NCBI RefSeq assembly: GCF_028610705.1
Contig: NZ_JAQQWT010000022.1
Coordinates: 1-51,746, forward strand
Direction of reading: 5' to 3'
Length of the DNA: 51,746 bases
Source: Halalkalibacter alkalisediminis
Lineage (GTDB): Bacteria > Bacillota > Bacilli > Bacillales > Bacillaceae_D
This document shows positions 8,787 to 16,508 of this stretch, one piece after another. Position 1 is the stretch's first letter, and every line of letters begins with the position of its first letter. A model generated the notes under the pieces. The model saw only the letters and a program-made list of their open reading frames with translations. It did not search any database and was not told the DNA's origin. A program made the position numbers and the translations under genes.

Positions 8787-9091
8787 TTAATAGTCTAATA
8801 GAAAGCTTCTCTTCAGTCTTCTTATCATAAACGTAAATGATTTGGTCTAAATATTTATCTAATAACTTTGCCTTACTAACGAGATCAAAATCATAATTTA
8901 GTTCAATAACATGAATACCATTAATCATAATCGAATCAGTTTCTATTTTTTTAGCTACGTCTAAATATTGAATCTCCTCACAAGACTCATTAGAATGTAA
9001 ATTTCGTTCCTCTTTGACAAGAGCGAATTGGTTATTGTAAATGGTGATACTTTAACCTTTCATTTAGTTCATTCGTTGATTGATAGCGCAT
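8787..9091 (-). pseudogene. DUF4139-type protein, N-terminal remnant
   Basis: ATG at 9091 has a good ribosome site (GAGGAGGAC). The first frame MRYQSTNELNERLK shifts after about 15 codons. Downstream sequence in another frame reads TIYNNQFALVKEERNLHSNE, then EEIQYLDVAKKIETDSIMIN, then YVYDKKTEEKLSIRLLSVTDG. The VTIYN-x-x-FALVKE-x-R pattern is the start of DUF4139/mucoidy-inhibitor-like proteins. The frame is cut at 8787, where the TctA tail begins. So the gene has both a frameshift and a 3' deletion. Confidence 0.65.
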
Positions 9092-9167
9092 CTTAATGTC
9101 CTCCTCTTCATTCATATTTTCATTATACCGAGAACATATTTATGACCCCGAATAAAAAACGGGGGGC

Positions 9168-10142
9168 TTACTGATAATTCTTGTACAATTTCTCCGCTTC
9201 AACCTTTAGCATCTGCACAAGCCTTGGTGGGTATAAAACTTTCACATCACTTCCCCATGTTAAAGTCCAACGTACCAGCCCCTCACTAATAATCCCTTTC
9301 GTAAATAGCTTAAATGTTGAATCATCCATTGGACGAATATCGGCTTTTCTACCAAAGCGATCAATCACAACATTAATGAGACTTGCAGAAAATTCCATTT
9401 CAATCTCTGTTTCTTCGCCTGCATACATATGAAACAGCTTTTCTGTGTATTGCGTAATGTTAAAATTTGAATCGGGTAGGAAGGTTTCATGCGTTTTAGT
9501 GATATTTTTATAAATCCGATCAATTCGATAATGCCGAATCTCTTTTTTTGCTATGTATTCTCCAATTAGATAATAGTAGTCATGATTCCAAACTAGAGCA
9601 TTCGGTTTAACTCGATATACATTTCCTTGGTGACTTAACACAAATTGTTTATCCATGTTATAACGACCATAATAGAATTCCACGATTGATTTTGTAGAAA
9701 TAGCATCATGTAAATCACTAATAATATACTTAACGTAATTATTTTCAGATTTTGAATGGTCTGCAAGCAAGATTCGATTTTCAAGTTGCTTGGCTAAATA
9801 AATGCTTGTTAACTTTTTTAGCCTTTCAATAATCTTGTCTATATCGGCTTTTGGTATAAATTTTGCCGATGAAATTGCGTCAATCATTAAACGTAACTCA
9901 TGAACTTCAAAGGGACGATTTTGATAGCTATAATAGAATGGTAAGCCATTTGCTTCTTGATAAGGGATGACAGCGAAAGTATTAACCATTTCTAACTCTT
10001 TTAGATCATTTTTTATCCCAACCGAATTAACCTCTAAACCTTAGTCTTCTTCAAATAAATCAACAATTTCTTGCACGGATAATTGATGATTTGAATCTGT
10101 ATACCTTTTCAGAATTTCCTTAAAAGCAATAAGCGTGTGTGG
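9168..10142 (-). pseudogene. WYL-domain transcriptional regulator with a stop in its N-terminal region
   Basis: An open frame of 273 codons (9989-9168) holds a full WYL domain (STKSIVEFYYGR, VKPNALVWNHDYYYLIGEY, HYRIDRI) and a C-terminal WCX-like extension. The same frame continues upstream as IAFKEILKRYTDSNHQLSVQ then EIVDLFEED, stop TAA (10043-10041), GLEVNSVGIKNDLKELE. That is the N-terminal HTH of a YafY/DeoR-type WYL regulator with Tyr changed to a stop, and its beginning is also disrupted. A restart at Met9989 would give a protein without the DNA-binding half. I infer loss of function. Confidence 0.75.
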
Positions 10143-10602
10143 TTAGACAATTGATCTCCCCTTTTCCTCTTCATCGGTCAATACCTACTATATTAGGTCA
10201 ATTGCTAATTTATATATGAGTTAATTCTATAATTTGGATCATTAGTCTAGTAAAACTTTTAAACCACGAAAAAAGGAATATCTTTTAAGAATTAGTTGGT
10301 TACTACGAAACTAAAGACTAGAAGAAGATCCCTTTTCACAAGTATATGACAAGGTTACCTGTTTGACCTGCAAATCCTTATTATGCGTTCAAAAAAAAGA
10401 GACCTCAATTTTCTGAGATCACTTTCCTGAGTTTTATAACAATAGCGCCTGATTCTTGAATATCCTTTTTCTATTGAACAGCATCGTTATACTGTGCTAC
10501 TAATGATCTGTTGTTCTTTCGTATTTTCTTCTTCAACATGAGCTCCCTTTTAGTTGAAGAAATTCACAAGGGTACAAACGTTCCCCTATCTATCCAGTTT
10601 TC
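10143..10602. other. Gene-free stretch holding repeat copy A
   Basis: Contains the repeat at 10388-10500 (listed separately). TCTTCAAC (10530-10537) and GTTGAAGA (10553-10560) form an 8-bp inverted repeat. No gene seen. Confidence 0.35.
10388..10500 (-). repeat. Dispersed repeat copy A, decayed gene end plus terminator
   Basis: This stretch and 13608-13728 share long matches beginning at gttcaaaaaaaa and running through ttttctgagatca, caatagc and ttctattgaa. On the minus strand it reads QYNDAVQ, stop, KKDIQESGAIVIKLRKVISE and then TGA. A terminator follows (GTGATCTC / GAGGTCTC and eight T). So the repeat looks like the 3' end of a duplicated gene and its terminator. I do not know the gene family. 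Confidence 0.55.
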
Positions 10603-10740
10603 TTAATCTTTTTTTATTCTTTTTGTTGCAATTGTCTTTTGGAAAGTATCGTCATGTTCTACAAAAACCATAGTAGGCATAAACGTTTGGATCAGCTCTT
10701 CAATTTGCATACGAGAGTACACATCAATAAAATTTTTGGG
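10603..10740 (-). pseudogene. C-terminal remnant of an ABC-F protein
   Basis: The minus-strand frame reads NFIDVYSRMQIEELIQTFMP, then TMVFVEHDDTFQKTIATKRI and KKD before TAA at 10605-10603. This matches the last 45 or so residues of antibiotic-resistance ABC-F ATPases (Msr/Lsa/Vga type). There EPLNF-x-D follows Walker B and VEHD carries the switch histidine. The rest of the roughly 500-residue gene is gone, cut at the hairpin 10738-10759. Confidence 0.7.
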
Positions 10741-10759
10741 GAGTGCCTAGTCACTCCCC
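10738..10759. repeat. Perfect 8-bp hairpin at the ABC-F break point
   Basis: GGGGAGTG (10738-10745) and CACTCCCC (10752-10759) pair across a 6-base loop. It is followed on the minus strand by AAAAATTTT, not a T-run. It sits exactly where the ABC-F remnant ends, about 75 bp past the small gene at 10833. Confidence 0.55.
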
Positions 10760-10832
10760 CTTGATGCTAAAGAAGATAAAAAATCTATTCCAATCCAAAA
10801 AGCTAAACCTAGTTGCTTTCGCCTTTCAATCT

Positions 10833-10937
10833 TTATCTCTTTTTATTCCCTTTATTGTTATCACCGCTAGCTGGAACTTTGCCATGTAATTCTGGTGCAT
10901 TTTGATTACGGCTGCCTTTATTATATTTTTTGGTCAT
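10833..10937 (-). CDS. Small basic protein, 34 residues, possibly spore related
   Basis: ATG at 10937 follows GGAGATG with suitable spacing. The frame codes for MTKKYNKGSRNQNAPELHG and then KVPASGDNNKGNKKR. It is short, very hydrophilic, rich in Lys, Asn and Gly, with no membrane segment. Composition is like minor small acid-soluble spore proteins, but I cannot match it to a named Ssp family. I call it a gene because of its clean ribosome site, low-complexity polar composition and downstream hairpin. Confidence 0.5.
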   Translation of the reverse strand: MTKKYNKGSRNQNAPELHGKVPASGDNNKGNKKR

Positions 10938-11203
10938 ATTTCACATCTCCTTTCTTAATTCTTTCTTCAGTTTACCCCTTTTTTTAAAATCATATGTTTT
11001 TTCTATTCATACCTGTAGACTCCATTCTTTGATCAGTTCAGGCTCAAGAAGGATGGCTCCAATAACAGCTGTATGTATGATACTGGTGGTTGTAACAAGC
11101 GGTGCCTGTACGTTGAGACCCAAAGTGTTTCTGACATTTTTTAATACACTTTCCATAAATGATAAACCCAGAATTGGGCAATCTAAAAATGGGAGGTATG
11201 AAA

Positions 11204-11758
11204 ATGATCGCTTATTTTGGTACTATGAATAAAATTGAAGATTTTACTAGTGAAGAAAAGGTTCAAAACGTCAATAACATTATTGGTACAATTGGATTTT
11301 GGCTTACATCTGATATTCATTCTGCTAAACGTTATGCAATAGGAACGGAGACGATTTTTCAAAAGTCAGAAACGGAATTTTGGGAAGATGGAAAACCTAA
11401 AGTTATCCAAGTTGATAAGCTGATAACTGGCTTTATTTACAAAATATTTATAGATGACCCAAACCTTAAGATATATGATTCTAATACCATGGATTCGTAT
11501 GATTTGTTTATGAATGATCGTGACAAATATTGTGAATATTTTCATGCAAGAAAAAGAAATTTCACCTGGAAAGATGAGGCTACCCTTTTAAATATGGAGG
11601 AAGCCAATGAAAAATTTCGTAACAGCCTTATTCGTCAGGGGTATGAAGGCTTTGTCATTCAAAATTGCAAACTACCAAATGGGGTTACTGACTTGTATTG
11701 TCTTTTTTCAATAAAATCTCCGCTCATTTCAGATATTATACCTGTAGAAACTTTGTAG
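11204..11758 (+). CDS. Uncharacterised protein resembling ADP-ribosyltransferases
   Basis: I choose ATG 11204 because GGGAGG (11191-11196) lies seven bases before it; upstream ATGs are too close or lack a site. That gives 184 residues. The pattern YFGT near the N-terminus, then GFWLTSDIHSAKRYAIG, FIYKIFIDDPNLKIYD, QGYEGFVIQN and LYCLFSIKSP recalls small ADP-ribosyltransferase-like domains (H/Y-x-GT, F-x-T-x-D-x-x-x-A-x-x-Y, GYDGI, YxVF-x-x-x-x-I). A catalytic glutamate cannot be assigned by eye. The family call is a fold-level guess. There is no partner gene and no signal peptide, so the action would be intracellular or on phage components. Confidence 0.45.
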   Translation: MIAYFGTMNKIEDFTSEEKVQNVNNIIGTIGFWLTSDIHSAKRYAIGTETIFQKSETEFWEDGKPKVIQVDKLITGFIYKIFIDDPNLKIYDSNTMDSYDLFMNDRDKYCEYFHARKRNFTWKDEATLLNMEEANEKFRNSLIRQGYEGFVIQNCKLPNGVTDLYCLFSIKSPLISDIIPVETL

Positions 11759-11881
11759 TGTGAAACGGTGCCTTGAACAGTGTCTGCCCCAACCACTAAC
11801 GTTTAAAAAAAGCGGGGGAGCAATCGCACTCCTTTAGTTGAAAAAGTAGCTATCGCCAACAAAAATATTCTATTTGATTTT

Positions 11882-12089
11882 TGAAAGACACTTTCTTGGT
11901 ATTTCGTTTCTGCTTTATCCTTCATTGCCTTTATGAAAGACACTTCTCGAGCATTTCTCGTCTCCTTTGTCCTTCATCGGCTTTATGAAAGACACTTCCT
12001 CGGCGATTCGCGTCTCCTTCGTCCTTCATCAGCTTTATGAAAGACACTTCCTTGGCATTTTTCGTCTTCTTTGTCCTTCAATGCCTATA
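11882..12089. repeat. Four tandem copies of a 52-bp unit
   Basis: Copies start at TGAAAGACAC at 11882, 11934, 11986 and 12038 and end at 12089, each exactly 52 bp. All share TGAAAGACACTT at the start, TCGT or similar in the middle and TCCTTCA near the end, with scattered substitutions. Because 52 is not a multiple of three, the array is not a protein repeat. It lies between the gene ending at 11758 and the decayed ORF at 12272. Confidence 0.92.
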
Positions 12090-12123
12090 TGAATCTATTA
12101 TAAAATATTAATATTGATAATAA

Positions 12124-12187
12124 TGCCTGTGTCACTACCTGTAATTTGTCGAGAAGATTTCAACATGCTTTGAGGTAGGCAGGCACC
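12124..12187. repeat. Imperfect inverted repeat (gcctg...caggc)
   Basis: TGCCTGTGTCACTACCTG on the left and a GAGGTAGGCAGGCA segment on the right can fold with mismatches around a loop containing GTCGAGAAGATTTC. It resembles intergenic repeats common in Bacillus genomes. Confidence 0.4.
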
Positions 12188-12235
12188 TAAATTCAATCTT
12201 ACGCTCTAGTTCCCAATAGCTAAAAAAATGAACAT

Positions 12236-12273
12236 AAAAGGGAACCTATATCTTAACAGTATTTAGGTCCCTT
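12236..12273 (-). terminator. Terminator of the decayed ORF
   Basis: AAGGGAACCTA (12238-12248) and TAGGTCCCTT (12264-12273) pair with one bulge. On the minus strand TTTTATG follows. Confidence 0.55.
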
Positions 12274-12418
12274 AGCTGCTTTTATTCATTTGTAGTTGAG
12301 ACAAATCAATACTATAACCTGCTTTCATCAACAAATCTAATTCCAATAAACCATTGATATCATGGCGAACCGTTCCTGGCACTGTTCGCTAATACTCTTC
12401 AGCTGTGCGTTGACTCAT
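12272..12418 (-). pseudogene. Small unknown gene remnant with an internal stop
   Basis: ATG 12418 opens a frame MSQRTAEEY, stop TAG (12391-12389), RTVPGTVRHDINGLLELDLL, then MKAGYSIDLSQLQMNKSS and TAA. The even flow across the stop suggests a nonsense mutation in a small gene or in the tail of a larger one. I do not recognise the family. Confidence 0.4.
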
Positions 12419-12561
12419 CGACATTTCCAGGTTTGTTTTACTGCTCTATCATCACGTTTCAAAGTTGCTATAATAGAACTGTAAGTATATTTTAGACTAT
12501 CAATAACTATTAAGAGTATACTAATGTCACAAGTTAATAAAACTGAAAGGAAACTACTGTT

Positions 12562-13500
12562 ATGAAACATCCATTTTTTCCGACTATTATTGGAGGAATC
12601 ATTAGTTTTGTCATCTTTACATTTGATTTTTTCCAATTTAGTTTGATAGAGAAATTTTTAATGTTTGCGTCGTTTGTGATTTTACCACTCATTATTATTT
12701 TAATTAACGATAAGGATCAAACAAAGTTTCAAAAAAAGATTTATTCCTTCATTACTGTTCTGCATTTTCCTGCAGCACTTCTTTCTTTAGCTTCCCTTAT
12801 GAGTAACAAAACCTGGGAAACGGGAAATAGTGCTATTTCAGGATCTTTGTCTCTTGCGTGGCTTCTTTTTACTTTCTTACTCGCTTTATATGGATTGCTT
12901 CTAATTTCAGAGAAAAAAGAAAAGATCGAAGAAATAGCAATCGGTGCAGGGTTAATTTATTTTTTTATTGGAGGGATTTGGTATACCCTTTATCAATTTC
13001 AATTAACCTTTCTACTAGTCGATCCTACAGTAAGTGCTTTAAGCTCCGTTCATTTTCATTTTTCATCTGCTATTGTTCCTATTTTTATTGGAATGCTAGG
13101 GCGGATTATGGTCAAAAAAAGTTGGTATACCTGGTTAGTTGTCATTGATATCATCGGACCCATTTTGATTGCGATTGGAATTGTTTTTTCTAAACCACTG
13201 GAGATCATGGGTGTAAGCATCTTTGCCTGCAATATTATCATTTATAGTACCTATCTCCTTTTGAAAATAAGAAAAAGCACTAAAAAAAGTTGTGGAAACT
13301 TATTATTAACCCTTTCCTCGCTTGCTTTTTTCAGTATCATTGTCCTTTCAATTTGTTATCCGATAGCGAAACGGTATTTTTCCTTAACCATTTTGGATAT
13401 GGTACCTATATACGGATCACTACATGCGTTTGGATTTGTATTATTTGGATTGTTAGGATGGATCTTAATGACTTACTATCCAAATAAAGGAGATAATTGA
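12562..13500 (+). CDS. YndJ-like multi-pass membrane protein
   Basis: The 312-residue protein has about nine hydrophobic segments from residue 8 to the C-terminus. It carries the segment SVHFHFSSAIVPIFIGMLGR, which is characteristic of the YndJ family, plus IGAGLIYFFIGGIWYTLYQF. YndJ of Bacillus subtilis is longer (about 550 residues), so this is a shorter family member or the C-terminal half. The frame is intact and ATG 12562 follows GAAAGGA. Its role is unknown. The usual yndH/yndG partner genes are not visible downstream; only decayed sequence follows. Confidence 0.65.
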   Translation: MKHPFFPTIIGGIISFVIFTFDFFQFSLIEKFLMFASFVILPLIIILINDKDQTKFQKKIYSFITVLHFPAALLSLASLMSNKTWETGNSAISGSLSLAWLLFTFLLALYGLLLISEKKEKIEEIAIGAGLIYFFIGGIWYTLYQFQLTFLLVDPTVSALSSVHFHFSSAIVPIFIGMLGRIMVKKSWYTWLVVIDIIGPILIAIGIVFSKPLEIMGVSIFACNIIIYSTYLLLKIRKSTKKSCGNLLLTLSSLAFFSIIVLSICYPIAKRYFSLTILDMVPIYGSLHAFGFVLFGLLGWILMTYYPNKGDN

Positions 13501-13607
13501 AGAAGTATATCTATCCATTACCATGGCAATTAGAACTTCCATTTTTCGAATTGCATTATAGATTTAATCTTATAGACTATAGGAAAAAACTCAAAAGGGC
13601 GCCCAAA

Positions 13608-13728
13608 GCGTATATGTGTTCAAAAAAAAGCGACCTCCATTTTCTGAGATCAGCTTTCCGGAGTTTTTCTAACAATAGCTCCTGATTGTTGAATATCTTT
13701 TTCTATTGAATCGTATCGTTGTACTACG
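13608..13728 (-). repeat. Dispersed repeat copy B
   Basis: This is the second copy of the element at 10388-10500. It shares the minus-strand order YNDTIQ, stop, degenerate tail and terminator (AGCTGATCTC / GAGGTCGCT and eight T). This copy has an extra frameshift. It lies just after the YndJ-like gene, with no matching gene body left. Confidence 0.55.
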
Positions 13729-13999
13729 TAGTAACGCTGCTTATCATTAACAACACTTTTCAAATAAAAGGATTAGTATTATTAAAATAAGACATAGAAT
13801 TTCATCCATGTCACTAAGGTTTCGTAATTAAACAATTCAAATATCGTTAAATTTTTGTTATTAGACTAGACCAATAGTTAGAAATACACCTCATGGTTTT
13901 TATCGGATATATAACAAGTAAATCCGAAAAAGATGAAAAACAGGGTCAACTTCTATATAATTATACTATACGTATTTGAATAATCGGATTAATAACCGC
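13729..13999. other. Gene-free AT-rich stretch
   Basis: No open frame, hairpin or family match seen between repeat copy B and the terminator at 14000. Confidence 0.4.
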
Positions 14000-14041
14000 A
14001 AAAAAAAAACAGGCTGTTGAGAAGACTTTTCAACAGCCTGA
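14000..14041 (-). terminator. Strong terminator of the Imm64-like gene
   Basis: CAGGCTGTTGA (14010-14020) and TCAACAGCCTG (14030-14040) give an 11-bp perfect stem. On the minus strand it is followed by nine T. Confidence 0.92.
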
Positions 14042-14086
14042 CTTAAAATAAATTTTAAGTGATTTTGGGTTTCAGGCCCCTGTAAA

Positions 14087-14674
14087 TTAAATAAGAACTA
14101 CTTCCCTTTTTGCTTTTTGCTCTGTCAGGCCGTCAATACAGAATGGCCCGTATAGAATTTCGAGTTTTTCCTCCGCGCCGATTAACACAACTGGAAAGGA
14201 GTCTGATTCACCGGAGATGTCATCCGGGTGAATCTCGATTTCCAGCTCGTGCCCTATGAGAGAATATGCAAAGCCTGTTTCTTTATATAAGTTGGCCGTA
14301 TTTTTAACCAGCTGGTTAGTAGTACTCTGTAAATCATTCTTGCCGTTTTCCGGAAACAGTTCTTCCCACTCTATATTGATTAAAAACCCGAAAAACCCTT
14401 CTTCATGAATCGTTGTTAGAAAGAATATATTTATACCCAAAATTTCACCTGAAATTTCAATGGACAAGTAATAGCACGGGCCGTCGATTTCCAGCTGATT
14501 TGCTGTAACCTCTCTCTCCGCCCAATTCTCGCCATCTGCATCTTTGCTGTATTTCACCTTTAATATGGTGCTGCCCTGTTTTACGAAGTACTGAAGAGTA
14601 GCCTCCAGTTTATCCTGAATGTTTCCATTATCGTTAAATACCTGAGCAATATTAATGTATCCGCCGGCTGCCAT
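14087..14674 (-). CDS. Imm64-like immunity protein
   Basis: The 195-residue soluble protein starts with AGGAGGT ten bases upstream. Features are GGYINIAQVFNDNGNIQDKL (residues 4-23), VKYSKDADGENW, a central FGFLINIEWEELFPE and a late acidic stretch LEIEIHPDD. This order (GGYI-x-I at the start, a YS-x-D-x-x-GENW box, then a hydrophobic strand with I-x-W/D) is how I recall the Imm64 family of polymorphic-toxin immunity proteins. No toxin gene (WXG100, LXG or Rhs type) lies next to it, so it would be an orphan. Call based on remembered motifs. Confidence 0.5.
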   Translation of the reverse strand: MAAGGYINIAQVFNDNGNIQDKLEATLQYFVKQGSTILKVKYSKDADGENWAEREVTANQLEIDGPCYYLSIEISGEILGINIFFLTTIHEEGFFGFLINIEWEELFPENGKNDLQSTTNQLVKNTANLYKETGFAYSLIGHELEIEIHPDDISGESDSFPVVLIGAEEKLEILYGPFCIDGLTEQKAKREVVLI

Positions 14675-14704
14675 ATATTATTTACCTCCTGAGTATTTAG
14701 CAAA

Positions 14705-14721
14705 ATGGGGACTGACCCCAT
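14705..14721. repeat. Short ggggac inverted repeat
   Basis: ATGGGG (14705-14710) and CCCCAT (14716-14721) around ACTGA. It belongs with the other GGGAC-type dispersed repeats in this window. Confidence 0.45.
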
Positions 14722-14894
14722 TACCTCGTTTTTCTGTATTTCTTTCGTATTCATCATATTCTTCAACTATATATAATATATTTTGTTAATCGTGAAGAAT
14801 AAAAAACGTAAACAATGATGCCACTTCTCAAGAAGATGAAGGTACTAACCCAGGAATATCACGATTATAATGGCCCAAGGGGAGTGTATGTTAT

Positions 14895-15698
14895 ATGCCT
14901 GTTGTAAGACAATCACATGTCGTTTACACCGTTCAGCCAGGCGATACGTTATATGCAATCGCTGCACGTTTTGGCAGTACAGTCCTAGAAATTCAAAGAG
15001 CGAACCTACAGGATCCTCGTTTCATCGATCCAAATGTCATTTTTCCAGGTTGGACACTTGTTATTCCTGTCCCTACCGTACGTCCCTTTGACACCACCTA
15101 CCTTCCGGCCCCTGGAAATACACTTTTTCGGATTAGTCAGCGATTTTCAACACATTTCGATCTTATCGCCGGAGTTAATAGACTCCAGGATCCGAACCTT
15201 ATTTTTGTTGGGCAACTTCTCTGGGTTCCAGCCTTTGTGTACGAAATTGAAGTAGGAGATACTCTATTTGGCATTTCCAGACGCTTTCAAATTCCGATAG
15301 CAAATATTTTAGCAGCAAACGAAGGTCGTCCTGGATTTTCACTTGATTTAATTTTTGTCGGTTTTCGCTTACTCCTTCCACTTCCGTCATCAAGAAATAT
15401 CGTAGTCACTCATCCTTTTCCAGGGGATATTATTCCAAGCAGAGAGCTTGTGGAAGGCTTCGCTCGTGTATTTGAAGCCAATGTATTGATGCAGATTCGG
15501 GATGATAACGGGGTGATCGTCTCAGAAGAACGCTTTACAACAGCACTTGAAGGTCCACCTGCATACGGTTATTTTTCTGGAACCGTTCTCACCGATCGAC
15601 CACCTACCTCACCTAGCGGACAATTATGGGTATACTCTCGCAGTCCAGTCGACGGCAGTATTATAGATCTTGTACAAATAAGAGTTTTCTTTATGTAA
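14895..15698 (+). CDS. Triple-LysM protein with Gmad2 domain
   Basis: The 267-residue protein holds three LysM domains at about residues 9-57 (VYTVQPGDTLYAIAARF), 68-111 (NTLFRISQRFSTHFDLIAGV) and 114-161 (YEIEVGDTLFGISRRF). A Gmad2 immunoglobulin-like domain of spore-germination type follows at about 168-267 (ITHPFPGD-like start, ARVFEANVLMQIRDDNG, a GYFSGT turn, VYSRSPVDGSIIDLVQIRV). Gmad2 is found in proteins linked to sporulation and germination, so a spore cortex or coat location is likely. There is no signal peptide. GGGGAG about 12 bases before ATG 14895 supports the start. A hairpin at 15705-15754 may terminate it. Confidence 0.88.
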   Translation: MPVVRQSHVVYTVQPGDTLYAIAARFGSTVLEIQRANLQDPRFIDPNVIFPGWTLVIPVPTVRPFDTTYLPAPGNTLFRISQRFSTHFDLIAGVNRLQDPNLIFVGQLLWVPAFVYEIEVGDTLFGISRRFQIPIANILAANEGRPGFSLDLIFVGFRLLLPLPSSRNIVVTHPFPGDIIPSRELVEGFARVFEANVLMQIRDDNGVIVSEERFTTALEGPPAYGYFSGTVLTDRPPTSPSGQLWVYSRSPVDGSIIDLVQIRVFFM

Positions 15699-15704
15699 TG
15701 CATG

Positions 15705-15754
15705 GGGTCGGTTCTTTTGCTCCCTTTGCTTCTCAGAAACACGAGAACCGTCCC
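15705..15754. repeat. Inverted repeat (gggtcggttct / agaaccgtccc)
   Basis: 11-base arms (15705-15715 and 15744-15754) pair with one mismatch around a 28-base loop. It lies 6 bp past the LysM-Gmad2 stop and could act as its terminator. The sequence is of the kind repeated in Bacillus intergenic regions. Confidence 0.55.
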
Positions 15755-15803
15755 ACGCTTCCCCTTATGAGTCATTCCTGTTGAGATAGGCTTTACTAGT
15801 AAC

Positions 15804-16508
15804 TTAATACTTATAAGATTGTCCACCATCAATTGGCACGACAGCCGCATTGATAAATCCTGCTTGATCAGATAGAAGGAAGGCAGTAAGGTAGCCTACT
15901 TCTTCCGGTTTACCAAAACGTTTCATAGGGTTAGGCTCAACAAACGCTTTACCTACTTCTTCCCAACCATCTTCACCACCAATTTGTTTTAATGATCCTT
16001 CAACCATTGGTGTCATAATTGCTCCTGGGGCTATCGCATTAATCGTAATACCGAATTGACCGTACTCAATAGCTGAGTTATGTGTTAAACCAACGACCCC
16101 GTGCTTACTTGCCGCATAGCCTGATTGGTTACCAACACCACGAATACCACCAACAGAAGCAGTATTTACGATATGGCCACTACCTTTTTCTTTCATCACT
16201 TTAAGAACATATTTCATACCATAAAATACACCATTTAGATTGATATCCAAAACTTTACGGAATTCATCAGAACCGAAATCTTCAGTCAAGTTTTGTTTGC
16301 CTTCAATTCCAGCATTATTAAAGAAACCATCAATGGTTGCAAATATTTCTACTGTTTTATCTACATAATTTTTTACATCATCTTCGTTAGCGACATTGGC
16401 AGTTACTAAAAGCACCTCGGCATTTGGAGCTACTTTTCGAACCTCGCTTTTTGTTTCTTCTAATCCTTTTTCATTTAAATCGATTAAAGATAGCTTCGCC
16501 CCTTCTTT
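15804..16508 (-). pseudogene. Short-chain dehydrogenase/reductase lacking its N-terminus
   Basis: The frame is open from 16508 to 15804: KEGAKLSLIDLNEKGLEETK, NNAGIEG (the NNAG motif), IVNTASVGGIRGV (catalytic Ser), GYAASKHGVVGL (catalytic Tyr-x-x-x-Lys), INAIAPGAIMTPM and the closing PIDGGQSYKY. What is missing is the first 30 or so residues with the TG-x-x-x-GIG cofactor motif. At 16509 the frame hits a stop and the sequence changes to an unrelated plus-strand gene. A GTG at 16415 could start a protein, but it would lack the Rossmann nucleotide site. I infer it is inactive. Confidence 0.85.

Larger units (their letters stand above)
11759..12271. other. Gene-free stretch with tandem repeats and inverted repeats
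   Basis: Contains the 52-bp tandem array, an imperfect inverted repeat (12124-12187) and the terminator 12236-12273, all listed separately. No protein gene seen. Confidence 0.5.

Noticed and set aside
10930-11232. 100-codon plus-strand frame
   Set aside because: It overlaps the 34-residue gene on the other strand and the start of the ADP-ribosyltransferase-like gene, and its sequence does not look like a protein.
11882-12089. CRISPR array
   Set aside because: The repeats are contiguous 52-bp units without unique spacers, and no cas genes are present.
13497-13685. 62-codon plus-strand frame after the YndJ-like gene
   Set aside because: TTG start overlapping the YndJ stop, then runs into repeat copy B. 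The first 30 residues could be a gene remnant, but nothing identifies it.
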